Positions 29,426 through 39,728 of a DNA stretch of 64,000 bases are shown here, in pieces (the stretch's first letter is position 1; each line of letters starts with the position of its first letter). The position numbers and the translations under genes are program-made. Origin of the DNA: Rachicladosporium sp. CCFEE 5018 (Eukaryota; Ascomycota; Dothideomycetes; Cladosporiales; Cladosporiaceae); assembly GCA_002077045.2 (NCBI GenBank), contig KZ111167.1:65304-129303 (forward strand), in the 5' to 3' direction. The notes under the pieces were generated by a model, which made no database searches, was not told the DNA's origin, and was given only the letters and a program-made list of their open reading frames with translations.

Positions 29426-32400
29426 TTACTCATCCGTACCACCCTGCCTGGCAGCCTCATCCTCCACCCACTTTTTCGCCACGCCCTTCACCCTCTCCAC
29501 CTCCCTCTCACCACCCTCCTTCTCCTCAAAATCCAACCATCGCTTGAAGACAAACTTCGCCCGGCGTCTCTTCATCTTCACTGTGCTCATCCTTTCGAAT
29601 AGCTTCCTGCATCGCTCAACACCTTCACCCTTGTCCTCAGCGATGCAAGCCCGCTCAAGATCAACCCACGTATCCCATCCTTGCGTCCACTTCGGCCATT
29701 CACCGACGAGCGTCTCGAAGATCGTGCGGCCGCGTTCTGCGTCGCCGCCAGCGCTGCGGAATTCTAGACCAGCGAATTTGGCAGTGAGAAGGCGGTGCTC
29801 GTCTTTGGCGATACTCTGCAGGGCTCGCGAAAGCAACGCGCGGGCCTCGTCGGGTTTACCATGCGTGCTCATGAGGAAGGTAGCGTAGTTCAACCACACC
29901 TCCGGCACAGCCCTGAAGCTCTTGTTTCCCACTGCGCGCTCAAAGATCTTATCCGCCTTATCGTGCTTGCCAGAGTCGATATAGATACTCGCCAGCTTCT
30001 CGTGCATACTCAGCGGTTCCTGGACTTGACAAGCCCGCTTGAAGACTCCATCGACTTTCTCCTCGTCGCCGTACTCGACCTCGAGATTCAGCAAGGCGAT
30101 CCAGATATTGCCCTTCTCATCGCTTTCGCGGATGTGGATCGTGCGGAGTGCACGCTCGGCTAGATCGCGGGCTTTCTGGACTTCGCCGAGTTGGAGTTGG
30201 AAGGCCATGTATTGGATCCAGAGGGCTGAGTCATTCGGCTGGCCGAGCAGCTGGCGCTCGAAGTCTGAGGTGCTGCGCGGGCCGTGGGCGTCGAGGTCGG
30301 CTGTGAGGTCGACTTTGATCTCGGGTTTGGTACGTTTGCGTTTCTTTGCGGTGGTGCTATCGGGCTCTGAGTCGGAAGCGTCGACTTCGGTGGTAGTGTT
30401 GAGCGCGTTGCCTGACCAGTCGAAGCCATTGGTAGATAGTCCAGCTGTGGGCTTGACAGCCGCGTCATCGTCAGAATCGTCCGCCGCAGGTACTGCTACA
30501 CCATCTTCTTCACTGTCGTCCATGTCGCGAACAGCGCCGAGATCGACATCGTCTTTCATTCCCTCGTCGTTGTCAGCCCCGATGATCTCTGCGTCGAGCT
30601 CGATACCGCCCGCAGCGGCGTCTTCCCTTCCCTCATCGTCGTCGACCTCATGCCCATTCGTCATTACCACCTCATCATCGCTCTCAGCGCCGTCATCCTT
30701 GAAGTACCTAGTTTTCAAACCCAGACTGATCTTCTTGCCCTCTTGCTCAACCTTCAGCACCTTCGCTTTGACAATATCGCCAACCTCATACAGCGTCCTG
30801 ACGTCTTTGACAAACTTGTCCGCAACCTCGCTGCGATGACATAGACCGCTGAGCCTAGGCTGAGAGTTGTCGAGATCCACGAAAGCGCCGTAGTCCTCAA
30901 CCTTGCGAACCTTGCCTGTGACGATCATGCCCGTCTTGATGTCGTTGAACTGCAGCGGTGCCACGTAATTGGGATCGATCTGTGATTGTTTGAGAGAGAG
31001 CTGAATGTGCTTCGACGCTGGATCGACCGAGATGATGCGGCCGCGTACAAGCTGATCGAGCGTCAGGTGTGACTGCCAATTCTTGATGTAAAGATCGCTG
31101 AGATCGGCGACGCGGATGAACGCATCGACTGTAGCGGAAAGAGAGGCAATGACACCCTTCTCGCTGATGTGCTTCACGAAGCCGCGGACGATGTCGCCTG
31201 CCTTCAAGGCGCTGATGTTCGGGACTTGCGGGTCCTTTACTGGCAAAGTCGATGAGAGAACCTTGCTTGCACGCAGGGAGAGGTATACCCGCTTATTGGG
31301 TCTATCGATGTCGAGCACGCAGACGCGCACGATTTCGTTCTTGGCGTAATGTGCGGGATCGGCTTGGTCGAAATCATCGCTGAGCTCAGTCAAAGTGACG
31401 GGACCAGCGATAGAGTCACCCAACTGGACAGTGACCGAGTTCTCAGACACCTTGGTCACTCGGCCAGCGACGACGCTCCCGGGCGTCAACGTATTGAATG
31501 TGACGCTCTCGGCGTCTTCGCCAGACCGCGCACTGAGATCCAGTCGGTTCGAGACTGGCATCACGTTCTTGACCTTGACCTTGAGTGCAGAGCCGATGCC
31601 AAAGTGCTTCGACAGATCATTCAACATACCAACATCGTCCGACAAGTCCATCAACGCAACGCGACCTCTCACGCTAGGGCTGAGGTTCACCCAAACGCAG
31701 TCATCGCCATGCTTGTTGACGAAAGCCAGATGGCTCTCACCAGCGCTGACGCCCTCAAGCCCGCCGAGCAGACTGCTATCGCCGTCTTGTACTCGGCTCT
31801 TCTTCGCAGAAAGCTCATACACCGGGTTCTTGTTCTGACGGTGAGTGATCGGTAGAAAGCGATGGTTTCGCGAGTCGTGGATCCCAAGAATCTTGACATC
31901 GAGAATGTCGTTCGGCTGGAATTGTTGAAGTGGCACCTTCTTGTTCTTGAAGTCATCCCAGGAGTCGAAGACTTCGCTCACATCGATGCGGCCGTGTGCA
32001 TTATCGGCTAGCCTCACGTTGATTTGAGTGCCCTTGACAGACGCTACGCGCGCTTTCGTAACCGTATGCAAGCTGAGATCAGCGGTCTTCGTCAACGCTG
32101 GATCTACCGGGTTAACAAGCTCTGGTGCATCGGCGGCAACCTGACTTGCGGCGGGTGCTGCTGCCGGAGTGTCAACATTCTGCTCTCTTAAGCTGAGCAG
32201 AAACCGCTCCTTAGCTGCATCAACATTCAACACCCAAGGCGTGACGCTCTGATCCTTCCTGAGCCCGAATGCAGCCTGCCCAAGCATTTCCGGGGCAAGC
32301 TGCGTCTTGAGCACTAAGCCGACTGTGCCATTCACAAACTCGACATACACGCCTTCGGGCGTGACGCTTCGCACGAAGCCATGCACTTTGCTGCCTTTCT

Positions 32401-34909
32401 TCACATCTTTGAAGGACCTGATAAGTGCGCCCTTCTTCGCGTCTTCGACCAAGCCAGGCTTATTGGTCAACATGACTTGCCTGCTGCGTGCAGACTTGTT
32501 GAGCACAAGCAAGTTTGTAAGCTTCTGTCCGACTCGAATTCGCTTCAGCGCGCTTTCCGCCTTCGCAGCCGAGCCATCAAGAAGATGTGCTGCGCGTACG
32601 ATACCCTTGAGACCATTCTCGAGATCGACAAGTACGCTGTCGAGGGTCTTCTCCGTGACCGTGGCAGATACAATCTGACCACCCTGCACAGCCTCCCAGG
32701 CATCCTGTTGCTCGTCGTCGATGTCTCCACCAGTTTTGCAACTGACCTTCATCTCCTTCGTCTCTGAGCTGACCGAGACAACGCGTGCAGTGACAGTCTG
32801 CCCGATGCGAAAGTGTCGGTCTGGCCGCTCAACATACGCCTCACTCATTTCAGACACTGGCAGCCAGGCGCGCACATCGCCAAAGAACTGCACAACTGCG
32901 CCCTTGTCGAGCAGATTGACTATTGTGCCCTTGGACTCCATTTCTGGTTGTAGTGACTCGTAATTACTCCAGATAGCTGACTCAGTATCACTCACAAGCG
33001 ACTTCTTCGCTGTCAGGCGAATCTGTCGTCTATCGAGATCGATTGACAGAACGCACACAGTGATTGGAAAGCCATCTCGGAATTTGCGCTCGGGATGCTC
33101 GAGTCTCGCATCTGACAGATGCATTTCCGGGACGAGCCCAGTGATGCTGTCGCTAAGCTTGGCCAGAACACCAGTGATGCCTTTCGAGCCACCAAGAAGC
33201 AGCCTGTCGACCTTACCCTGTACAACCTCGCCAACCGCAACATCTTCGAGTCGCAAGTATGCCTGATTCAGAATGCTCTGCTTCAGACTGACGTAGTACA
33301 GTCCATCGATCGGGTTGAAGCTCAGTACACGTACTTTGTGGCTTGAGCCAACCTTGAAGGAGCCTGTAGTAGATGATAAGCTCTCTACACGCGCATCTGA
33401 CACTTGCGAAATGTGCGCGAATGCAGTGGCACCCGACTGCCCAGTCAAGGACGGCAGTGCCAGATGTATGCCGCGATCTTGTATGACCTGCGTGACTTTC
33501 GCATCCTCGATAGTCGCTGAGTTTGGGAACTTCTGCGATGCAGATGTCGCGAGCGCCTTCAATTTTGGGTTTGCATTCTCAGGCAGCCTATCAGGTGGTG
33601 GCGGCAAAGTCGTCAGCGTCTCGAGGAGCGAGACGCCAATCTTTCGTGCGCCATCATCACCATGCAACGACCAGATGATACGTGCTTTGATCTTGGAGCT
33701 GATCTTGTACTTGGCGGAGAGATCTTCGTCCTCGCCAACGCCAGAGTGCACCAGATCGGCGGTAACATTGACCATGCCCATCAGCTTGCCCACGACGCCG
33801 CCGTGGCTGCACTCCGTGACAAGGACTTCGACAGCCGTACCCGGCAGATATGCATCTACGATCGGTGCCTCAGTGACAACAGGAGCTTGCTTGTTGCCTA
33901 TGTGGGCGGAGAATCGTGCAGCATCTGGTGAGAGCTTGAGTACCTTGCCGTCACTACCTTTGCCAGTGACGAGACACATCATGACTTGGCCCTCCTCCAG
34001 CTCCTCGAGCTTGTACGCAGCACCCAACTCTTTCTTGCTGATGAAACCTCGTACGCCATCTGTTGCAAGGCCCAAGTCCATGATGACACCGTGGTCCTCA
34101 ACACTGCGCACACTCGCTTGGAGCATGCTGTGAGTGACAACACTGTCTGCCTCTAGTCCACCATTGACCTGCACCGGATCGACTGAGAGCTCGATGTGGC
34201 GCTTGGCCTTCTGATCTGTACTGTCGTGTCCAGTGGACGTGACCTTGGCGCGTAGCCACTGACCCTCAAAGAACAGCTTCTTCAGGTCAACGTCAGTGTC
34301 GTCGTCGTCATCATCCTCCTGCACGTCTTCCGCGAGTAGATCAGAGATCCGCTTGTTCAGCCGTTCTGACACTGCAGTGATCGGAACGTAGCCAGTCAAG
34401 TTGTTGGCCAATGCAACAGCCACGTCCTTGCCCGTGACACCTGTCACTCTGCCCAGGACGATACTACCAGGCACGAGAGTCTTGTAGCTCAGTCCTTGGA
34501 TCCTGGTGGCTGCCACCTTCTTCTCCCCGTCATCTTCCTTGCGGGCCTTCCGCTTCTGCTTGACCGGTGCCTCTGCCACATCATCGAACAAGTCGTCATC
34601 CTCGTCCCGCACTGGCTTCTCCCCAGTCTGTTGCTCGAAGAGAACATCCTTCTCAGCTTGAGCCTGGATCTGCTTCGTCTCAATGGGAGTCAAGACACTG
34701 GCGCCTCCTCGAGGAAAGCTGCGTTCCTCCTGCTGCAGCACTGACTTCACGGGTCCTCGTCGCTCATTCGGTTCTGGCTTGGGCGGCCTGTTCTCTTTTG
34801 CCGGCTTTGCGCCACTTTTTGCAGGTTTCGACTCGGCCTCAGGCTTCGCTGCCTTCACTCGCTTCTGCGGCCGATCATCAGTGATGGCCTTGCGCTTTGT
34901 GGACGACAT
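29426..34909 (-). CDS. RRP5: rRNA biogenesis protein Rrp5, copy beta
   Basis: 1827 aa, one exon, start taken at the first ATG (34909). A basic, disordered N terminus (about 1-120) is followed by about a dozen S1 RNA-binding repeats (about 145-1400), recognisable by recurrent GSxVxGxV, GxxGxVxxxxL and VxLSL patterns. An acidic linker (about 1405-1530) leads to the C-terminal HAT/TPR-like repeats (about 1550-1827) with FERQLLGQPNDSALWIQYMAF. Rrp5 binds pre-rRNA and is needed for cuts at A0-A3, linking 40S and 60S assembly in the nucleolus. Length and architecture match fungal Rrp5. The start lies 250 bases from CDT2, divergent. Confidence 0.95.
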   Translation of the reverse strand: MSSTKRKAITDDRPQKRVKAAKPEAESKPAKSGAKPAKENRPPKPEPNERRGPVKSVLQQEERSFPRGGASVLTPIETKQIQAQAEKDVLFEQQTGEKPVRDEDDDLFDDVAEAPVKQKRKARKEDDGEKKVAATRIQGLSYKTLVPGSIVLGRVTGVTGKDVAVALANNLTGYVPITAVSERLNKRISDLLAEDVQEDDDDDDTDVDLKKLFFEGQWLRAKVTSTGHDSTDQKAKRHIELSVDPVQVNGGLEADSVVTHSMLQASVRSVEDHGVIMDLGLATDGVRGFISKKELGAAYKLEELEEGQVMMCLVTGKGSDGKVLKLSPDAARFSAHIGNKQAPVVTEAPIVDAYLPGTAVEVLVTECSHGGVVGKLMGMVNVTADLVHSGVGEDEDLSAKYKISSKIKARIIWSLHGDDGARKIGVSLLETLTTLPPPPDRLPENANPKLKALATSASQKFPNSATIEDAKVTQVIQDRGIHLALPSLTGQSGATAFAHISQVSDARVESLSSTTGSFKVGSSHKVRVLSFNPIDGLYYVSLKQSILNQAYLRLEDVAVGEVVQGKVDRLLLGGSKGITGVLAKLSDSITGLVPEMHLSDARLEHPERKFRDGFPITVCVLSIDLDRRQIRLTAKKSLVSDTESAIWSNYESLQPEMESKGTIVNLLDKGAVVQFFGDVRAWLPVSEMSEAYVERPDRHFRIGQTVTARVVSVSSETKEMKVSCKTGGDIDDEQQDAWEAVQGGQIVSATVTEKTLDSVLVDLENGLKGIVRAAHLLDGSAAKAESALKRIRVGQKLTNLLVLNKSARSRQVMLTNKPGLVEDAKKGALIRSFKDVKKGSKVHGFVRSVTPEGVYVEFVNGTVGLVLKTQLAPEMLGQAAFGLRKDQSVTPWVLNVDAAKERFLLSLREQNVDTPAAAPAASQVAADAPELVNPVDPALTKTADLSLHTVTKARVASVKGTQINVRLADNAHGRIDVSEVFDSWDDFKNKKVPLQQFQPNDILDVKILGIHDSRNHRFLPITHRQNKNPVYELSAKKSRVQDGDSSLLGGLEGVSAGESHLAFVNKHGDDCVWVNLSPSVRGRVALMDLSDDVGMLNDLSKHFGIGSALKVKVKNVMPVSNRLDLSARSGEDAESVTFNTLTPGSVVAGRVTKVSENSVTVQLGDSIAGPVTLTELSDDFDQADPAHYAKNEIVRVCVLDIDRPNKRVYLSLRASKVLSSTLPVKDPQVPNISALKAGDIVRGFVKHISEKGVIASLSATVDAFIRVADLSDLYIKNWQSHLTLDQLVRGRIISVDPASKHIQLSLKQSQIDPNYVAPLQFNDIKTGMIVTGKVRKVEDYGAFVDLDNSQPRLSGLCHRSEVADKFVKDVRTLYEVGDIVKAKVLKVEQEGKKISLGLKTRYFKDDGAESDDEVVMTNGHEVDDDEGREDAAAGGIELDAEIIGADNDEGMKDDVDLGAVRDMDDSEEDGVAVPAADDSDDDAAVKPTAGLSTNGFDWSGNALNTTTEVDASDSEPDSTTAKKRKRTKPEIKVDLTADLDAHGPRSTSDFERQLLGQPNDSALWIQYMAFQLQLGEVQKARDLAERALRTIHIRESDEKGNIWIALLNLEVEYGDEEKVDGVFKRACQVQEPLSMHEKLASIYIDSGKHDKADKIFERAVGNKSFRAVPEVWLNYATFLMSTHGKPDEARALLSRALQSIAKDEHRLLTAKFAGLEFRSAGGDAERGRTIFETLVGEWPKWTQGWDTWVDLERACIAEDKGEGVERCRKLFERMSTVKMKRRRAKFVFKRWLDFEEKEGGEREVERVKGVAKKWVEDEAARQGGTDE

Positions 34910-35158
34910 GATGAGCAATGTAGTTTGATATACTCAATGACATCTCCCACCTGCATCTCTAAACTTCTTTGAAGCTACCACAAAATTTCGCGGATGCGTT
35001 CCGCCCGTCGGCATTCGGGGGCATGATAGACCGAATTTTGTACGCGTCCTGGACGCGACTGAATAAAGTGGTCGAAGTACGCATATCTTACGTGATCTCG
35101 CCGCATAGTCTAGACGGTCATGGAGAAGCAATGATCTGAAGTCTCGGAATCATTCACT
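34910..35158. promoter_or_regulatory. Divergent promoter region RRP5 / CDT2
   Basis: 249 bases between two divergent start codons. No gene; both promoters must lie here. Confidence 0.45.
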
Positions 35159-37213
35159 ATGGCGAGCATGCCGTTCTCGTCACCACAAGCAAGCATAGGT
35201 GGCGATATTGACCTACTCAACCTCGAGGACCTGGCATCTTCACCACTGAAGTACCGTGGCGAGAATGCTTCACTGGTCTCTGCCAGTACGAAGCTTCGAA
35301 AGCCACCCACAGTCACACCTAAGAGGTTCACTAAGTTCTTCACGCCTCGGAACGTAACATCAGGCGGCCATGGAAGGCCAAGCAGAGCGGGAAGGCAGCT
35401 GAGGGATATCACACGCAATGCCGTCAATGCCCGGCACGCGACGCAGACGGAGGGTGTTTTGGGTGACGAAGTAGACGATAACCTATCCTCGCGCCCGACG
35501 AAGCGCAGGAAGCAATCCTTTGACATATGCAGCTCGCCGCCGGTATCATCTCCGCTTCGGAGGTCACACCCAGCAGCAGGCGACATCGATTTTTGTGTCG
35601 ACCAAGCGGGATCAGAGGTCGTCGAGGATGACGAGGATGACTTACCTGATAGGCTGGAGGCGCTGCGACCGTTCCCACTACCAATCCGAACACTACGACA
35701 TGATGGCAAAGCTCGAAGGATCCTCGAGAGGAGTTTCGGTGGATATGCATCAACTGCACGAGGCTGGCGAGGGACAAACCATGGAGTGGATTGGCGATCA
35801 GAGACAGCCGACTTCGTGACAACACCAGCTGATCTGCATCCTTACCATGCTCAAGCATTGCCCTTCTGCACGACGAGTTGCAACACGAACAGCTTGGTAG
35901 CTATCGGAGACGAAGATGGCAGTGTTCGTCTCATTGACACAGCAAATGGTGCCGACTTCAGGAAGCCCCATGTCAACTTCAAGGCGCATCGAAATGCTGT
36001 CATGGACGTGGCGTTCAGCTCGGACGACTACACCTTCGCCACAGCATCTGGCGATCAGACAGCGAGAGTGTTCGACATGCACACTCAGCAGCCAATGTAC
36101 AACCTCACTGGACACACTGGCAGTCTCAAGCAGATTCGCTTTCACCCGGGGGACGACAAGATGCTCACAACGAGCAGTCGAGATGGCAGCGTGCAGATTT
36201 GGGACCTACGATGCTCTACCAAGACGGCGACGCAAATATTGAAGCCGGCAGACTCTGACAAGTCAGATGCGCAGACACTCTACTCCAAGTACTCGATACA
36301 GATCGGGGCCGCTCACCGAAATCGTGTGGGCCTGGATGCGAACCTCAGGGCTGGACCGGATGACGGCTATCGTGGCTCTGTCACGGCCTTCCAGCATCTC
36401 AATGCTGGTCGTGGCCACATGCTCGTCACTGCAAGTGAGGCAAATGCGAGCCTCAAGCTGTGGGATTTGCGCCATGCCGGCCGTCGTGGGAATGCGATCC
36501 CTGTGTCCAGCACGCCTGTCCCTGAGAATCATGGCCGTCACTTTGGCATAAGTGCATTAGCACTGTCTGACGATGGTGCCAGGGTCTATGCCGTGTGCCG
36601 AGACTCAGTCGTTTATGCATATGCTACTAATCATCTCGTGTCTGGCTGTGCACCTGAGATGTCCACCAAGCATACTGGACGACGAGCAGCGCGAGAAGGT
36701 CGTATGGGCGCTGCGCCGCTCTACGGCTTGAGACATCCATCTCTTCGTGTAGGAACGTTCTACGTGCGCACATCGATCAGGCCGGCACAAGGCGACAAGT
36801 CAGAGCTTCTAGCTGTGGGTAGTACCGATGGCCAGCCAATACTCTTCCCTACAGATGAACGACATCTGCCTCAACGAGGTAACCGACATCGTAAAGTGGA
36901 GGACGCCGAAGAGGATGAGGCAGAGCTTCCCACCCTGCCACGACGGTCGTCGCAGCTTTCGAGTGCTGCAACATGCCCACCTGTACATGAGCACGGCACT
37001 GCACTCGTGCGTGGCCACAGCAAAGAAGTTACTTCACTCACTTTCACCTCCGAAGGCCACCTGGTGTCAGTGAGCGACGACTTCACCACGCGCTGCTGGC
37101 GCGAAAACAGGGAGCAGGCACGATACTTGCGATCTTGTGGTGAGGGCGGAGGAGAGCGATGGGGCATGGGTTGGGCTGATGTCGATGCTGAGTGGGACGA
37201 GGACGATGGCTGA
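35159..37213 (+). CDS. CDT2: WD40 protein, Cdt2-like (CRL4 ubiquitin-ligase substrate receptor)
   Basis: 684 aa, single exon. The N-terminal 200 residues are disordered, with PPTVTPKRFTKFFTPRN and a basic RPTKRRKQSF patch. A WD40 propeller follows (about 220-680), with NSLVAIGDEDGSVRLIDT, FKAHRNAVMDVAFS, DQTARVFDM, LTGHTGSLKQIRFHP and SVQIWDLR. The IGDEDG...LID / AHxNAVxD order resembles Cdt2/DTL. There the receptor recruits PCNA-bound Cdt1, p21-like inhibitors or Spd1 to Cul4-Ddb1 in S phase or after DNA damage. The last blade is interrupted by an acidic insertion (about 580-600). Other nuclear WD40 receptors are possible. Confidence 0.8.
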   Translation: MASMPFSSPQASIGGDIDLLNLEDLASSPLKYRGENASLVSASTKLRKPPTVTPKRFTKFFTPRNVTSGGHGRPSRAGRQLRDITRNAVNARHATQTEGVLGDEVDDNLSSRPTKRRKQSFDICSSPPVSSPLRRSHPAAGDIDFCVDQAGSEVVEDDEDDLPDRLEALRPFPLPIRTLRHDGKARRILERSFGGYASTARGWRGTNHGVDWRSETADFVTTPADLHPYHAQALPFCTTSCNTNSLVAIGDEDGSVRLIDTANGADFRKPHVNFKAHRNAVMDVAFSSDDYTFATASGDQTARVFDMHTQQPMYNLTGHTGSLKQIRFHPGDDKMLTTSSRDGSVQIWDLRCSTKTATQILKPADSDKSDAQTLYSKYSIQIGAAHRNRVGLDANLRAGPDDGYRGSVTAFQHLNAGRGHMLVTASEANASLKLWDLRHAGRRGNAIPVSSTPVPENHGRHFGISALALSDDGARVYAVCRDSVVYAYATNHLVSGCAPEMSTKHTGRRAAREGRMGAAPLYGLRHPSLRVGTFYVRTSIRPAQGDKSELLAVGSTDGQPILFPTDERHLPQRGNRHRKVEDAEEDEAELPTLPRRSSQLSSAATCPPVHEHGTALVRGHSKEVTSLTFTSEGHLVSVSDDFTTRCWRENREQARYLRSCGEGGGERWGMGWADVDAEWDEDDG

Positions 37214-37824
37214 CCGAACAGATGCTTGCTGAGATCGTTGGATCGCCATGTATTTGGCTAGGGCTGCGGGCCGGATACTTTCCGTCTCCGATAGTCAGAG
37301 TAAACTTTACACCTCAGGCCTCCGCCACAGCCATATCATGGTGTACTTGTCTCCAAAAGCGCGAAGTATCGCCAACAAACCTAAGACGATATCTTGGAGA
37401 GCATGCTTACTGAGCTACCCTAGATCGAGCAAGACCGTTCCAGAGAGGCCGCAGATCCGACCGGTCTTACGCCTACTACTTGTCGTGTTCAGCAGAGTTC
37501 TCGTGCACTGGTCGTCTTATCGTGCCACAATGTGACAACGATGGCATGCTGCAGTGACTGCCTCACCTTCACCTCAGAACAGTGGGTCTATCGAAGCTTA
37601 TACACAGATGACTTCACCGGAGGACTCGAGCATATAGTAGCCTGACATCCCACACCCAGAAGACCGCAATGTTTTGCAGTATATCACACACAAAGCACGA
37701 CTCCCACATCACCGGATGAAGCACCCGGCCGCGCCGCCGACGCCCTCCCATCGGCCGATCCGCCCCCGATATGCAGGCTGTCTTGATCCCCGCTCAAGCG
37801 GCTGCGCACTGTGGCCAATCACCA
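37214..37824. other. Intergenic region upstream of zinc-finger gene 1
   Basis: 611 bases with no supported gene. It should hold the CDT2 3' end and the zinc-finger gene 1 promoter. An in-frame upstream ATG at 37771 exists; I preferred 37825 by comparison with the paralog. Confidence 0.4.
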
Positions 37825-39106
37825 ATGTCAGCACACGCCCCCAGCGGTACGCAGCATACGTTAATGCATCTTGAGAGAGATGACTGGGTAGGCCGGCTTG
37901 TGCTGGCGCGGGAGAGGGGCCTTATGGTTCCTGAGGCGCTTCCGGAGACGGCGCAGAGAGAAGAAAGGTGCGTGGGGTAATAAAAAAAAGACTGACGCTA
38001 GTCGCAGGGCGCTCAATCTAATTATGGAGGAGGTTCATGCCTCAGGCTCTAAATCAGATGGTCAACTCAGTCAAGGTGCTGAGGCTGTGGCATGCTCCAG
38101 CGAGAGTGAACGTTCCGGACCTGTGTCTTCGTTAGCTTCACCACCGGGTCAAGCAGGGACTCGATTCCTCTGCACCGAGTTCGAGTGCGATCGCTCGTTC
38201 AGCAGGAAGTCCGATCTCTCACGCCACAAAGTGTCATTTCATGAAAGAGCCAAGCGATTCGCGTGCCCTGCAATCGGCTGCTTCAAGAAACACGCTGCAC
38301 CAACCTTCACTCGAGGCGATAAGCTAGCAGCGCACATCCGCACCGTACACCACCAGCTGGGAGCAAGGTTCCGATGTTTCGGTCGCGACTGTCAAAGTCA
38401 AGACAACCTCTCGCTTCCCGAACTGGCCGTCCACCTCGACATCATCGATGGCGCCCAGGTCAAGCTCCCCGGCGGGCAACACCCTCGATGGCTTCGGCGC
38501 TCACGTCATGAAATCTCAGACATCAGCATAGCGGTCGCTATACACAATGCACGTCAATGGCGTCGCTGTCGTATCTGGTCATGCAGTGTATCGAAGTTTG
38601 GCCACGAGTATGTTGATCACCTGAAGACTCACTCTCTCGACGAGCTACAGGCTGCTAGCGAGCAGTTGGCATCAGAGGGGATCGAATTCATAGCAGCCGA
38701 TTCTCTCACGCCACCTGGCACTGATGCAGACGCTCAGCCGTACACTCTCATTCCAGCCAAGTGTCCGTTGGGCTCTTGCCAGGCCCGGCCCGAGTGCGAG
38801 AAGACCTTCGCAAAGCACATACTCAGCGAGCACCTCCTCCAACAAGACCCAGCAATCAAGGAGCACTTCCTAACGGGCTTTGTCGACAACTTGAGCTGGC
38901 GTAAACCGCATATGCGCCACCCCAACGGGGGGACGCTGTCCAGCGGTGTCTGCCGGAAGTGCGGCCTGGAGGACTGGCGGCATTATCAGTCTTTCTTCCG
39001 ACCGTTGCAAGACGTGATTGCTGGGTTGGAGCCGTATCGCGTGCTGCTGCTTCATCTTTGTCCGGATCTGGCGGTGCATCAGATTTACGACTATCTCCGA
39101 GACTGA
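37825..39106 (+). CDS. C2H2 zinc-finger protein, tandem paralog 1
   Basis: Exon 1 is 37825-37967 and exon 2 is 38008-39106, giving 413 aa. The 40-nt intron has donor GTGCGT and acceptor CGCAG. The start was picked because MSAHAPSGTQ...DDWV aligns with MSDCIQPCTQ...YDWV in the neighbouring paralog. Two C2H2-type fingers lie at about 90-150 (FLCTEFECDRSFSRKSDLSR, then FACPAIGC...FTRGDKLAAHIRTVHH). Further Cys/His pairs occur in RCFGRDC, RCRIWSC and KCPLGSC with distant His. The C-terminal 110 residues (VCRKCGLEDWRHYQSFFRPL, then EPYRVLLLHLCPDL) are shared with paralog 2 and have no name that I know. Likely a DNA-binding regulator; target unknown. Confidence 0.75.
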
Positions 39107-39331
39107 GTAGCAGCCTCGGATTGTAGATCACGTCCACGGGGTCCAACGATATTCCTGATCTCGTCAACATCCCTATATGAACTCAATAACTACCCCAAAA
39201 ATTGGTAGCCCCGTAGAAGCCTAATGAGGATCAGCCTCGTCGATAGGCGCGAATCACAGATCAAGTTTCTCTTTTTGTCTTCTTCTTACTTATCAGGTAG
39301 CAGAGTATCTGTCCACAAGGTAGGCCTCTCT

Positions 39332-39368
39332 AAGTGTCACGTCCATAAACATCAAAGACGTGACACTT
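39332..39368. repeat. Perfect 12-bp inverted repeat with 13-nt loop
   Basis: The arm AAGTGTCACGTC (39332-39343) is followed after 13 bases by its exact reverse complement GACGTGACACTT (39357-39368). RNA or DNA could form a stable hairpin. Each arm also contains a GTCACGTC/GACGTGAC core, similar to bZIP or E-box-like sites. It lies 225 bases past the stop of zinc-finger gene 1 and about 360 bases before the start of gene 2. Confidence 0.85.
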
Positions 39369-39510
39369 GAGACCGCAGTCGACTGACGGTGGAGTTGTAT
39401 CAACGGTGCGCATATAGTACGGTATGCGATGCCAATGTGTCGCAAGCTGCACTCATCTCAGCGAACAAGGGGAACGCCCTCCGTCAAAGTGGGGCGCGAA
39501 GCTTGGACAC

Positions 39511-39545
39511 ACGACCTCAGACGACCTCAGACGACCTCAGACGAC
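39511..39545. repeat. 10-bp tandem repeat, 3.5 copies
   Basis: The unit ACGACCTCAG is repeated three times at 39511-39540, followed by a half unit ACGAC. It is about 185-220 bases upstream of the zinc-finger gene 2 start, so it could be a promoter element. Confidence 0.85.
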
Positions 39546-39728
39546 GGCGCTCCAGCATATAGCCAATCTCCCTCCCACTCCCAGTCTCTCATAGCTTTTC
39601 GCAGCCGCTCACACAATACCGACGACCGCTAGCTCACCGCACAACGCTCGCAACGTCACCGAATCAGCCAAGCCAACCTCGCCTTCCAGGTTGCCTTCTT
39701 TGCCGCTGCAAGCTGCAAACAATCGACG

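Larger units (their letters stand above)
39107..39728. other. Intergenic region between the zinc-finger paralogs
   Basis: 622 bases, no gene. It holds a perfect inverted repeat (39332-39368) and a 10-bp tandem repeat (39511-39545), both described separately. It should contain the paralog 2 promoter. Confidence 0.5.
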
